Shown here piece after piece: positions 24,129 through 31,936 of a DNA stretch of 64,000 nucleotides. Source of the DNA: Spongiibacter sp. IMCC21906 (GTDB lineage: Bacteria; Pseudomonadota; Gammaproteobacteria; Pseudomonadales; Spongiibacteraceae); the NCBI RefSeq assembly GCF_001010805.1, contig NZ_CP011477.1, forward strand, positions 1,813,001-1,877,000. Direction: 5' to 3'. A program made the position numbers and the translations under genes. A model generated the notes under the pieces. The model was given only the letters and a program-made list of their open reading frames with translations. It was not told the origin of the DNA and made no database searches. Numbering within the stretch: position 1 is the first letter of the stretch; every line of letters begins with the position of its first letter.

Positions 24129-24971
24129 TTATTCCTCGGCGTCGTCAGCGGGTTGGGCTTGTTTGGGAAATTGCTGATCTCTTAGCTGACCCTGTAAATA
24201 TAAATTGCGAAAGAAAATATAAGGATCGTCGCTTTTTTCCCGTAGTGTTTTGTAAGTATTAGCCTTACCAGAAAATCCCTGCATGGCGTCGGTGGCCATG
24301 ATAATGGTGGTGTCAGGCTGCTCAGTGAGATAGGGGATGGGGTTGAGGAAGTAATCCGCCACCAGACCGGTGCCACTGCGTAAATCTGCAGGCCCTAAAA
24401 AGGGCAGGACGATATACACGCCAGAGCCAGTCCCGTAGTCGGTTAAGGTGTCTTTAAATCCGGTGGTTTCTTCTTTGATATCCCACCATCCCTCGGCTGG
24501 GTCGAAGATGCCGGCAATTCCCAGTGTGGTGTTCACCAAAAAACGCAAAGTTGTGGTGCCAGCCTTACTGGCCTCGCCCTGCAGCAGGTGATTGATAATG
24601 GAGATAGGCGATTTGATATTGGCAAAAACATTAGCCACCCCGGTGCGTACCGGCGCAGGAACATAACCTTGATAGGCATTGGACACCGGGATCATCAGGT
24701 AGCGATAGGTCACATCATTAAAACCAAAAATAGCCCGATTAAACCCCATTAGCGGGTCGTCAAACTCTTGCTCTTTGTAGGCAACGACGGTGGCTTCTTC
24801 GGCAGGAAGAACGTTGGCCTGCTGGTAGCTCTCTTCGGTTTTTTCCTGTTCGCCAGTACTGGCGCAGGCACTGAGGCTCAGTAACAGCGCAATGATTAAA
24901 CCCCGACAGACATAGCCCCAGGGCCCTTCTTTGCTTACACGCCTTGATTTTGTATCGGACCTTCCTTGCAT
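24129..24971 (-). CDS. mlaA: MlaA/VacJ-type outer-membrane lipoprotein
   Basis: 280-residue lipoprotein with a lipobox near residue 36 (LSLSACAS). The body has the MlaA signature: DDPLMGFNRAIFGFND, VRTGVANVFANIKSP, LRFLVNTTLGIAGIFDPA, and TDYGTGSGVYIVLPFLGP. In the known Mla system MlaA removes misplaced phospholipid from the outer leaflet of the outer membrane. Here it is paired with an RND transporter instead of the MlaBCDEF importer, as seen in several marine gammaproteobacteria. It heads the operon. Confidence 0.93.
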   Translation of the reverse strand: MQGRSDTKSRRVSKEGPWGYVCRGLIIALLLSLSACASTGEQEKTEESYQQANVLPAEEATVVAYKEQEFDDPLMGFNRAIFGFNDVTYRYLMIPVSNAYQGYVPAPVRTGVANVFANIKSPISIINHLLQGEASKAGTTTLRFLVNTTLGIAGIFDPAEGWWDIKEETTGFKDTLTDYGTGSGVYIVLPFLGPADLRSGTGLVADYFLNPIPYLTEQPDTTIIMATDAMQGFSGKANTYKTLREKSDDPYIFFRNLYLQGQLRDQQFPKQAQPADDAEE

Positions 24972-25547
24972 CCATCACCCGCTATTTGCCGTTGTTATGA
25001 GTCTGACTGTTTTGAATGAAGCTAACTTGAGGTCTTAGAAGCACTCGTGGGTAAATCGTTCATTGTTTAGCGTGGTTACTTATTGTTTACATAGATACTT
25101 TGTACGATAACTCTGGGTAGCTTGGATGTCCCTGATAGCGCAAGGTACTGGCGGTTGAGCACGAAACTTGCAGTCTGCTTCAGCCTTGCATGGTTTTGTC
25201 GACGCTATTTAACTGGCGGACAAGCTAATTGGCAGACACGTTAATGAGCGAACAAGCCTTGAGCTTACAGGCTATAAGCTTTCGCTAGAACAACGGATGG
25301 CAAACAGCTGCGCATGGGAGCACTTCTTGTTTTGTGCGTTGTCCCAATGAGCGAGTGGTGGCGCTGGCTTTTAGGCTTGGTGCCGAGTACCTGGTCTCTG
25401 GTGCCTGGTACCTTGTACTGGCTGACCATTCCCCCTCAGCTTGATTACTGGCTGTTAGGGTGCCTAAACCGCGTTGATTTGTGGTGTTGATACCTAAATG
25501 TACATGGAATTGTTAGAGCCCTGTGGGCTCGTACTCAGGAGAGTGAT
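24972..25547. other. Long intergenic region upstream of mlaA and the TetR gene
   Basis: 576 bases between divergent genes. It should hold promoters for both. A low-complexity patch at 25,376-25,420 repeats GGTACCT/CTGGTGCC words. A 58-codon hydrophobic reading frame (25314-25490, plus strand; MGALLVLCVVPMSEWW then LVPSTWSLVPG) overlaps this patch. It lacks a well-placed ribosome site and is only a weak gene candidate. Confidence 0.4.
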
Positions 25548-26138
25548 ATGGCCCGGCCTCGTGTTCGCGAAAAAATATTGGATGCCGCGCATCGTTTGCT
25601 TAATCAGGAACGCACAGCAGCCCTGACAACACGCAATATTGCATTGGAGGCCGGCACCACGGAAGCCAGCGTGTTCAATAACTTTACGGATAAGTCCGGT
25701 TTGTTCCGGGCGCTCATCAATGAGCGCTTAGTGGTGGTGCAGCAGCTGGTTAAAGTCATCGAGGATGACGTCATGCCCATAGAAACATGGCTGGCTGAGG
25801 TGTATCTCAGTGCGAGAGCCAGCTATTTAGAGGTGATGCCTTTGGCAGCGACGTTATTGAAGAAAAACACCGATTTACACAGAATATTGCAGTTTGGTCC
25901 GTTAACGCTAAACCAAGCTGTGGCGGCATCACTGGCGCGACGAGGGCTATTTTCACACAAGGGGAAGGACAGTACCGAACAGGAGGCGGATTTCGCCGCC
26001 ATTGTGTTGGGTACGGCCATGCACGGTGCGGTAGGTGAGGTGTTTGACCGCAGTGCAAGTATTTCTCATGCCCCCAACGATGATGCAAGGCGCATCACCC
26101 AGATGCTGCTGACGTTACTGGTCAAGACACCCCGTTAA
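25548..26138 (+). CDS. TetR-family transcriptional regulator
   Basis: 196-residue repressor-type protein. Residues 5-55 form the TetR helix-turn-helix (REKILDAAHRLLNQE, then ALTTRNIALEAGTTEASVFN and FTDKSGLFRALI). The rest is a ligand-binding helical domain. AGGAGAG lies five bases before the ATG. It is followed 92 bases later by a methyltransferase gene in the same direction. Inference: it controls that gene and perhaps its own promoter; the ligand is unknown. Confidence 0.92.
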   Translation: MARPRVREKILDAAHRLLNQERTAALTTRNIALEAGTTEASVFNNFTDKSGLFRALINERLVVVQQLVKVIEDDVMPIETWLAEVYLSARASYLEVMPLAATLLKKNTDLHRILQFGPLTLNQAVAASLARRGLFSHKGKDSTEQEADFAAIVLGTAMHGAVGEVFDRSASISHAPNDDARRITQMLLTLLVKTPR

Positions 26139-26230
26139 GTTGCTTTTACTTTTTAGTGCTTGCTGTAGTGCTCCGAATATACGTTGTCGGCGTAGAAACG
26201 TCGGATAACAATATATGAAAGGAAGGCTAC

Positions 26231-27250
26231 ATGGACCCCATTATTCTTGCCGAGCGTGGCTTGGTGCCCGATCCCTTATTACGTCGTGGTATTCGCAAGC
26301 AGTTGGCAGAGCGACTGGCTCAGGAGCACCACGGCGATTTGCAGAGCAGTGAAAACCGTCGCAGACAGTTTAGAGAAGAGCTGCGTGAGTCTGCCATTAC
26401 CATTAATACCGTCGACGCCAATGAGCAGCACTACGAAGTACCTGCCGCCCTGTTTGAACTCATGTTGGGCCCCCGGCTGAAATACAGCAGCTGCTGGTGG
26501 GACGATAACTGCAAAAACCTGGAAGAATCGGAAGAAGCCATGCTGAGGCTGTATGCCGAGCGGGCTCAGTTGGCCGATGGTCAGCGCATATTAGACATGG
26601 GTTGCGGCTGGGGCAGCTTCACCTTATGGGCAGCAGAGCATTATCCCAACTCACAGCTGACGGCCATCTCCAACTCCCACGGTCAGCGCGAATATATTGA
26701 AGGCCAGGCGGCAGCCAAGGGGTTGACTAATATCAAGGTGATTACCTGTGATATTGCCGAGCTGGAACTGAACGAGCGTTTTGACCGGGTGGTGACCATC
26801 GAAATGATGGAGCATGTGCGCAACTACCGGGAGCTGTTGGCCAATGTCTCGCGTTGGCTGGAGCCAGAAGGGCTGATGTTTGTGCATATCTTCTGCCATG
26901 CCTTTTTGCATTATCCCTTTGATGGCGGCTGGATGACTGACAACTTCTTCAGCGGCGGCCAGATGCCAGCCTTCGATACCCTGATGCACTTCTCTGAGCA
27001 CATGCGCATCGTCGACAGCTGGCGGGTCAATGGCGTGCATTACTCCAAAACTCTGGAAGCCTGGTTAGATAAGCTGGATGACAACAAAACCCAAGCCCTG
27101 AAAATCCTGAAAGACGCACCGTCCCCCAAAGTCCAATTGCAACGCTGGCGTATTTTTTTACTGGCCTGCTCAGAGCTGTTTGCTTACCACGGTGGCCAAG
27201 AGTGGTTTGTGGGGCACTACTTGCTGACACCGGGGCAATTGGCAGATTGA
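26231..27250 (+). CDS. SAM-dependent methyltransferase, cyclopropane-fatty-acid-synthase-like
   Basis: 339-residue class I methyltransferase of the CFAS/coclaurine N-methyltransferase group. The SAM loop is ILDMGCGWGSFTLWAAEHYP near residue 120. FDRVVTIEMMEHVRNY is the motif after it, and MFVHIFCHAFLHYPFDGGWM and NFFSGGQMPAFDTL follow. It probably methylates a lipid or small amine in the cytoplasm; the coclaurine-type grouping leaves the substrate open. Ribosome site GGAAGG precedes the ATG. Confidence 0.85.
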   Translation: MDPIILAERGLVPDPLLRRGIRKQLAERLAQEHHGDLQSSENRRRQFREELRESAITINTVDANEQHYEVPAALFELMLGPRLKYSSCWWDDNCKNLEESEEAMLRLYAERAQLADGQRILDMGCGWGSFTLWAAEHYPNSQLTAISNSHGQREYIEGQAAAKGLTNIKVITCDIAELELNERFDRVVTIEMMEHVRNYRELLANVSRWLEPEGLMFVHIFCHAFLHYPFDGGWMTDNFFSGGQMPAFDTLMHFSEHMRIVDSWRVNGVHYSKTLEAWLDKLDDNKTQALKILKDAPSPKVQLQRWRIFLLACSELFAYHGGQEWFVGHYLLTPGQLAD

Positions 27251-27376
27251 ATAGGCATTGTTGGGTGAATGTGCAGTATTTACACTGAATGTGAATGGGT
27301 TTTCCCGGTCACATAAGAGAGACAAATAGAAGCCGTTATATATCAACGGCGACATAAACCCTATGGAGGAAACATC

Positions 27377-27595
27377 ATGAAAGGGAAATACACACTCCTT
27401 ACCGCATTGTTACTGAGCTCACTGGCCCTGGTAGCGTGTTCAGACGATAAAGCCGCCAGTGGTGGTGGCGGTGGCGAGAATTCCACCGCATTGAGTATTG
27501 ATACCGGTGACGGTTCATTCTCTTACAAAAATGACGATGGCGGTGGTAGCACCTCAGTCAGCGTCGATGCCGATGAAGGCAAAGGCAAAAAGTAA
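27377..27595 (+). CDS. Small Gly-rich lipoprotein
   Basis: 72-residue precursor with a lipoprotein signal (LLLSSLALVAC, Cys at residue 21). The mature chain is short, acidic and rich in Gly, Ser and Asp (SGGGGGENS, DDGGGSTS) and ends in KGKGKK. GGAGG lies ahead of the ATG and a strong terminator follows. I do not recognise a function. The low-complexity mature part suggests an unstructured surface or periplasmic peptide. Confidence 0.8.
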   Translation: MKGKYTLLTALLLSSLALVACSDDKAASGGGGGENSTALSIDTGDGSFSYKNDDGGGSTSVSVDADEGKGKK

Positions 27596-27605
27596 TACTT
27601 ATCTG

Positions 27606-27632
27606 ATCCGGCCGAAAGGCCGGATTTTTTTA
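27606..27632 (+). terminator. Rho-independent terminator of the small lipoprotein gene
   Basis: ATCCGGCC-GAAA-GGCCGGAT, a perfect 8-bp stem with a GNRA tetraloop, followed by TTTTTT. It starts about ten bases after the stop codon. Confidence 0.93.
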
Positions 27633-28096
27633 TCTGCTGTTTCTGCTTATAGCCCTTCCTTTTAAACCTAAGTCATATCCTTGCTCACGCTTAAGAGTCG
27701 CAGGCGTTGCGAAAATATCCCATATTTTCACTTAAAGCGTTTTCCGTAGTCTCTGGGCCGTTAACCCCGCAGATTAGCAATTCGCATATCCCATGACCGG
27801 TTCATTCAATCAGAACACTCTGATTAATTCGGGTTGTACTCTTGTCTGGGCGCTAAAGAATTTCGCGTTCAGTAACCTATGGCTCACTAATTTTAAAATC
27901 ACATGGTAAGCCGTTGATTAATATATGAGTGAGTATATGATCAGGGGAAAGGAATGATTGTTAGAGATACAGGGAATGCGTCTTCATTTGCCGGTATTGC
28001 GCTGATGGCGTGTCAGGCAGCTCTTTGAATTCCCTCGTTTTTTCAAAAAATTCTGCAGGGAAAAGGGGACAGGTTTATTTTCAAGGAAAAGGGGTT
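27633..28096 (+). other. Gene-poor leader to the cassette cluster
   Basis: 464 bases with no gene I can support. Codon-like pieces are short and lack ribosome sites. Near its end (28064-28083) is a GGGAAAAGGGGACAGGTTTA word that recurs as an inverted pair at 29604-29684. The region marks the left edge of the accessory DNA. Confidence 0.4.
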
Positions 28097-28291
28097 TTAT
28101 ACAGCATTAGCCGATTCTGCGGTTTGTGCAAGAATGGGTGTCACATTGACGTTTTTGGCCAGGTGGCTGGTGCAGGTCAAGAAAGGAATTCGATGAATAA
28201 ACAAAGGGATAGTCAATGAATTTAAAAAACCTTTCGTGGATATATGTCAGATTGCCGTGTTTAAACACGGCAATCTGATGTTGAATTAGCT
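28097..28291 (+). repeat. ~195-bp duplicated unit, copy 1, with 32-bp palindrome
   Basis: Nearly the same sequence recurs at 29685-29881. It begins ACAGCATTAGCCGATTCTGC and ends GTTGAATTAGCTGTTA; the ACAGC-TTAG and TTAGCTGT ends are roughly inverted. Bases 28247-28278 are a perfect 32-bp palindrome centred on TTTAAA. A nine-codon frame (MNKQRDSQ) is kept in both copies. The unit ends 14 bases before the next gene, as an attC or leader would. It does not fold as a classic attC, so its type is left open. Confidence 0.75.
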
Positions 28292-28305
28292 GTTAAAGGT
28301 CCTTC

Positions 28306-28695
28306 ATGTTTCAGTGCCCACACTGCAAGGAAAAAGGAATAGGAGTCTGGGCCAAGTTTTGGTGCGGCTCTGATACGCCCGCCAGATGTAGGAACTGTGG
28401 TGAACTAAGCTATGTTCATTCTAAGTACCGTATTGGTTGCCAGTCAGCGTGGCCATTCTTGGTTTCGTGGCTGGCCATCGCGCTGTGTATTTATATTTTC
28501 TTTGTCAGTAACAATATTTATGCATTGCTGTTTGCGCCAATATTGTGGTTTGCAGGTCGTTTTGGAGAGCTTGCTTTGCTCCCAATGCAGTCCATCACTG
28601 AGCAGGAGTCAGTTGCCAATCGCAAGTTTGGAAACTGGTTTATTTTATGTTTAGCAATTTTAGTGATAGCAGGTATTACAGTTGGCAACCTTTAA
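28306..28695 (+). CDS. Cassette protein: zinc ribbon plus three membrane helices
   Basis: 129 residues. CPHC near residue 4 and CRNC near residue 29 form a zinc-ribbon pair. Three hydrophobic helices follow (about 48-65, 68-88 and 108-127). No known family is recognised. AAAGG lies six bases before the ATG. The stop TAA is the first codon of an attC-like TAACAA sequence, which is typical of integron cassettes. The duplicated unit sits just upstream. Confidence 0.7.
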   Translation: MFQCPHCKEKGIGVWAKFWCGSDTPARCRNCGELSYVHSKYRIGCQSAWPFLVSWLAIALCIYIFFVSNNIYALLFAPILWFAGRFGELALLPMQSITEQESVANRKFGNWFILCLAILVIAGITVGNL

Positions 28696-28771
28696 CAAGC
28701 GGCGGTTGTTGCCCCTGCGGGGCTGGGACAGCCAAAAACGCTGCTCTTATTTTGTCTGCCCCAACGCCGGG
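28690..28771 (+). repeat. attC-like recombination site, weaker copy
   Basis: Begins TTTAACAAGCGGCGGTTG at the stop of the zinc-ribbon gene and ends CAACGCCGGGCGTTGAGGC. The two ends are inverted repeats of each other (AAC...GCGGCGGTTG against CAACGCCGGGCGTT), with hairpins between, as in integron attC sites. The right box GTTGAGG departs from GTTRRRY at the last base. Confidence 0.6.
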
Positions 28772-28966
28772 CGTTGAGGCTGTAGAATTACTAGCGCGGA
28801 TTTTCAAAGCGCGGCTCTGGTTGATTTTTGATCTATAAATAGCCTGATTTTTTGAAATCCGAGAGAATTGAGCTGCGATTACTTGCGGAAATTTCACGTA
28901 GTGCCGCGAAATTCTATAAGAAATGGATCGGCTGGAGAAATTCTACAGCCTCATTAGGCTTTACTC

Positions 28967-29596
28967 ATGCCCATAGTTTATGAAGCTAGTTCAGATAAGG
29001 ATTGTGTTCGTTACAAACACTTTTCACTAGTCGTTTTCTACCTCAGCAATGCGAGGCGTCACGCCAAACTTGCTTTAGAAAACCATGATGACAGCATCCT
29101 TCAGTCTGACTCAATATCAGCGATAGTATTTTCAGCAATGTGTATCGAAGCCTTCGTTAACGAATCCGCGGAAAATGTGTTGAATAAAGAACAACTAAAT
29201 GATTTTTCGTTCATGAAGAATGAGTTTAAACGCAGGGGAAAAGGTTCATCTTTGTCAAAGAAGGTTAAACTGATTTTCGATATTGCGTTCAATGTATCTC
29301 CCGCTAATGAGCTAACAGAATCTATCGATGATCTAGTCGACCTAAGAAATAATCTAGTGCATTACAAGCTTACTGATACAGCAATGAAGTATATTTATCC
29401 GCCATTGGAGCACACGGAAACCGGTGATGATCAAAAGTTTACTTGTATAGATTTTATGCAGGAACCAAAACGAATTATTGTTCCTTTCGTAGAGAAAGTT
29501 ACAGGTCAAGCAGCTATGAAATGCTACGAAACTGCAGATTCCGTCTTGGAGTTATGGAATTCTAAGGTCGAAGAAAGTACCACTAATGAAGCCTAG
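28967..29596 (+). CDS. Cassette protein with HEPN-type RX4H motif
   Basis: 209-residue, mostly helical, soluble protein. The segment DDLVDLRNNLVHYKL near residue 125 carries R-N-N-L-V-H, the RX4-6H motif of HEPN ribonucleases. SAIVFSAMCIEAFVNESAEN near residue 52 is the hydrophobic helix usual in this fold. HEPN proteins are often toxins or defence RNases. No nucleotidyltransferase (MNT) partner is adjacent. GC is clearly lower than in the flanking chromosome. Assignment rests on the motif and helix pattern only. Confidence 0.65.
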   Translation: MPIVYEASSDKDCVRYKHFSLVVFYLSNARRHAKLALENHDDSILQSDSISAIVFSAMCIEAFVNESAENVLNKEQLNDFSFMKNEFKRRGKGSSLSKKVKLIFDIAFNVSPANELTESIDDLVDLRNNLVHYKLTDTAMKYIYPPLEHTETGDDQKFTCIDFMQEPKRIIVPFVEKVTGQAAMKCYETADSVLELWNSKVEESTTNEA

Positions 29597-29603
29597 TATA
29601 AGG

Positions 29604-29684
29604 AAAAGGGGACAGATTTATTTTTGTTTAAACCATGATGCACTTCGGATTTGAGACCGCATGAAAATAAATCTGTCCCCTTTT
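29604..29684. repeat. Inverted-repeat hairpin with GGGGACAG arms
   Basis: Two 21-bp perfect inverted arms beginning AAAAGGGGACAGATTTATT (29604-29624 and 29664-29684) with a 39-base loop. A related single arm is at 28064-28083. Arms of this kind are scattered in gammaproteobacterial genomes as REP-like or transposase-associated hairpins; that link is inference. It could also act as a terminator for the HEPN gene that ends at 29596. Confidence 0.75.
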
Positions 29685-29881
29685 TGCAGCATTAGCCGAT
29701 TCTGCGGTTTGTGCACGGAATAGGTGTCACATTGACGTTTTTGGCCAGGTGGCTGGTGCAGGTCAAGAAAGGAGTTCAATGAATAAACAAAGAGATAGCC
29801 AATGAATTTAAAAAAACTTTCGTGGATATATGTCAGATTGACGTGTTTAAACACGTCATTTTAATGTTGAATTAGCTGTTA
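29685..29881 (+). repeat. ~195-bp duplicated unit, copy 2
   Basis: Second copy of the unit at 28097. It keeps the AGCATTAGCCGATTCTGCGG start and the GAATTAGCTGTTA end. Its palindrome reads GACGTGTTTAAACACGTC where copy 1 has GCCGTGTTTAAACACGGC: one arm changed C to A and the other G to T, so pairing is kept. It ends 18 bases before the next gene, which has its own AGGAGG. Confidence 0.75.
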
Positions 29882-29899
29882 TGCATTAAGGAGGAAGTA

Positions 29900-30382
29900 A
29901 TGACAAGGATTGAGCCAAGTGGACACATCTTTATATCAGCAAAGCAGTTCTATGATGCGGCAGAGCTTATCTGGCAGAAAACGAACGGTGCAGTTGGGAG
30001 CTACGTCTACCCAGTTATCGTGAACTACGCTCTTGCATGTGAGCTTGCGCTTAAGGCCTGTGAAAGCACTACTTCGTCCGCGCTAGTACCTGAGGGTGCG
30101 CTGTTGCCCACGGCAGAAATAAATTCGACGATCTGGGGGCACAAACTCTCAAAATTATTCGATACCTTGGCAAGCGACACTCAGCAGCAATTAGCTGCGG
30201 AATTTTATTCAACTGTTGGTGTTTCGCTACAGCCCTTGCTAGCTGAGTGTGATGGCTACTTCATCAAAGCTCGGTACGCGTGGGAGAAAGACAATAAATG
30301 TGTATTCCATTTGTCAGGCGTTCGGCAGTTATCATCGGGTCTTATTGCTGTAGTCCCAACCTTGGGTGCCAATAATGCATAA
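29900..30382 (+). CDS. Cassette protein, HEPN-like helical fold suspected
   Basis: 160-residue soluble protein. VNYALACELALKACES followed by IWGHKLSKLFDTLA matches the helix-turn pattern common to HEPN-like cassette proteins, but the RX4-6H catalytic motif is absent. Function is unknown. AAGGAGG precedes the ATG. Its stop TAA overlaps the start of the clearest attC site in the window. It is read in the same direction as the other cassette genes. Confidence 0.7.
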   Translation: MTRIEPSGHIFISAKQFYDAAELIWQKTNGAVGSYVYPVIVNYALACELALKACESTTSSALVPEGALLPTAEINSTIWGHKLSKLFDTLASDTQQQLAAEFYSTVGVSLQPLLAECDGYFIKARYAWEKDNKCVFHLSGVRQLSSGLIAVVPTLGANNA

Positions 30383-30464
30383 CAATCGCAGGCAATCCGA
30401 CGGCTTTTTCGTTCCGCCTGCGGCTACACTACAAAGCCGCGGTTGCTGCGGGCGTTAGGTGGCT
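30379..30464 (+). repeat. attC site of an integron gene cassette
   Basis: Starts with GCATAACAATCGCAGGCAA at the stop codon of the preceding gene and ends with GCTGCGGGCGTTAGGT. GTTAGGT fits the GTTRRRY core exactly. The two halves pair: ATAAC/GTTAG, then CGCAGGCAA with its partner, and CGACGGCTTT against AAAGCCGCGG. This is the arrangement of an attC site of about 85 bases. The next cassette gene starts 44 bases on. Confidence 0.8.
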
Positions 30465-30507
30465 GAGGTAAGTTAAGTGCCAAGAATAAAGGGAGGGGAC
30501 AAATAGA

Positions 30508-31596
30508 ATGGCTTGGTATCTGCGAAAGTCGGTTTCAGTTGGACCGATCAGGTTCAACCTATCCAAGAGTGGTGTTGGTGCCTCGGTGGGAATCACAGGA
30601 TTTCGCATCGGCATGCGGCCGGATGGATCATCATATGTGCATGCAGGTCGGCATGGCTTGTATATGCGTGAGGAGCTTGGTGGGCGTCGAGGTGGTGGGA
30701 GCCAGCCGGTCTATTCTCAACCTGAAGAACTGCCTCCGACCCAAAAGTTTGATGCAGTAAGTACGCGCGATTTAACGAGCCCTGAGAGAAAGCAGCTTAT
30801 TGATCGCCTTAACAAGTCATACAAGGATTTCAGGCTCGACTATCTTGTTTTCGTGGCTGCAGTCGTAGCCTTCGGAGCCGCTTGGCTTAACGAAAGTCAG
30901 CTTGGAATGGCCATCGCTGGTGGAGTCGGTATCGTCCTTGGTATAGCCGCGTCAGTATTCGAATCACGTCGTCGAACGGTAAAGATTTTCTACGACTTCG
31001 AGGCAGATGATACGTCCTCGTTTTCGAAGCTCGTACAGGCAGTAAACCACCTCGCTGAATGTAAGCGACTTTGGGCCTACGTTGATTCGCGCGATTTAAC
31101 GTCTGCTCATGAGTCGAAAGTCAATGCAGGCGCTTCTAGCCTCGTAAACAGAGAGGCCGCTGCGGTGGGCACCGGAACACCGCCTTGGGTCGAAACCAAC
31201 GTGACTATTCCTACGCTGAAGGCAAGGGGCGTTACTGCGTATTTTATGCCCGATTGCATACTCGTTTATGATAGCTCTGGGGTTGGTTGCGTCGAACACG
31301 CATCACTCTCTTTTTCCACAAGTGCAGAGCGCTTCATCGAAGACGGGCCGGTTCCGCCGGATTCCGACGTAGTCGATACCACGTGGAAATATGCCAATAA
31401 GCGTGGCGGCCCAGATCGTCGTTTCAAGGACAACAAGGAAATTCCAATCTGCCTGTATGGGAAGCTAGATCTAAGTACTTCCGCAGGACTTTTGTGTCAT
31501 CTGCAAACATCTAAAAACGGCGCGCCACAATACTTCTCAACACAGTATTCGGCATACCTAAAAACCATTGGTGTAGGTCGTGCAGCTGCCACCTAA
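30508..31596 (+). CDS. DUF4236-containing cassette protein
   Basis: 362 residues. The first ~60 residues (MAWYLRKSVSVGPIRFNLS, SKSGVGASVGITGFRIG) are the DUF4236 domain, whose function is not known. Two membrane helices follow (about 112-130 and 132-150), then a cytoplasmic or periplasmic domain of about 200 residues. GGGAGGGG lies ahead of the ATG. The stop falls in ACCTAACAAGCG, which fits the RYYYAAC left box of an attC site. Its GC content is higher than that of the HEPN cassette upstream, so the cassettes have different origins. Confidence 0.75.
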   Translation: MAWYLRKSVSVGPIRFNLSKSGVGASVGITGFRIGMRPDGSSYVHAGRHGLYMREELGGRRGGGSQPVYSQPEELPPTQKFDAVSTRDLTSPERKQLIDRLNKSYKDFRLDYLVFVAAVVAFGAAWLNESQLGMAIAGGVGIVLGIAASVFESRRRTVKIFYDFEADDTSSFSKLVQAVNHLAECKRLWAYVDSRDLTSAHESKVNAGASSLVNREAAAVGTGTPPWVETNVTIPTLKARGVTAYFMPDCILVYDSSGVGCVEHASLSFSTSAERFIEDGPVPPDSDVVDTTWKYANKRGGPDRRFKDNKEIPICLYGKLDLSTSAGLLCHLQTSKNGAPQYFSTQYSAYLKTIGVGRAAAT

Positions 31597-31853
31597 CAAG
31601 CGACTGTGATCCAAAATCAAGCCTATAGGCGACTATGTTTTAAAACTGCCAAGCGATACCCACTCCCAATTTAGCCAATCTATTGGCCTGCAACTGTAAA
31701 TATTAGACATAGCCGCAGGCTCACTAAAATTCTCCACTGCCGTCAAAACCTACCGCCAAAGACTTGGCTTATCTGCAAATTGGAACGCCGCCAAAGTTTT
31801 GTCAAACCGCTATAAAAACCCATAAGCCTTTGATAAATATAAATATAATTCAT
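31592..31853 (+). other. Right edge of the cassette cluster, broken attC
   Basis: ACCTAACAAGCG at the end of the DUF4236 gene is a good attC left half, but no GTTRRRY right half follows, so the site looks truncated. The remaining ~240 bases hold no gene and lead into the fliL promoter. Confidence 0.5.
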
Positions 31854-31870
31854 TGGCACAGGGATTGCTA
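31854..31870 (+). promoter_or_regulatory. Sigma-54 promoter of the fliL operon
   Basis: TGGCACAGGGATTGCTA matches the -24/-12 consensus TGGCAC-N5-TTGC in all key bases. It lies 66 bases before the fliL ATG. A TAAG...TTGA.AA element sits at 31821-31836, the same distance upstream as at the two other forward flagellar sigma-54 promoters in the window. Confidence 0.9.
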
Positions 31871-31936
31871 AATCTAAGCAGACGCGTGTTTTCAAGCTCT
31901 TGTTTCTCACGGCAAGAGGCCAGCTTAGGTGAAGAA

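Noticed and set aside
28010-28219. 69-residue frame overlapping the first ~195-bp unit
   Set aside because: The frame is not kept in the second copy of the unit and it has no ribosome site.
31597-31645. Complete attC after the DUF4236 gene
   Set aside because: Only the left half (ACCTAAC) is present. The next candidate right end is a direct repeat (GCGACTATG), not an inverted partner.
31853-31936. Longer FliL start at TTG
   Set aside because: It would begin inside the sigma-54 promoter, and the extra residues do not resemble FliL.
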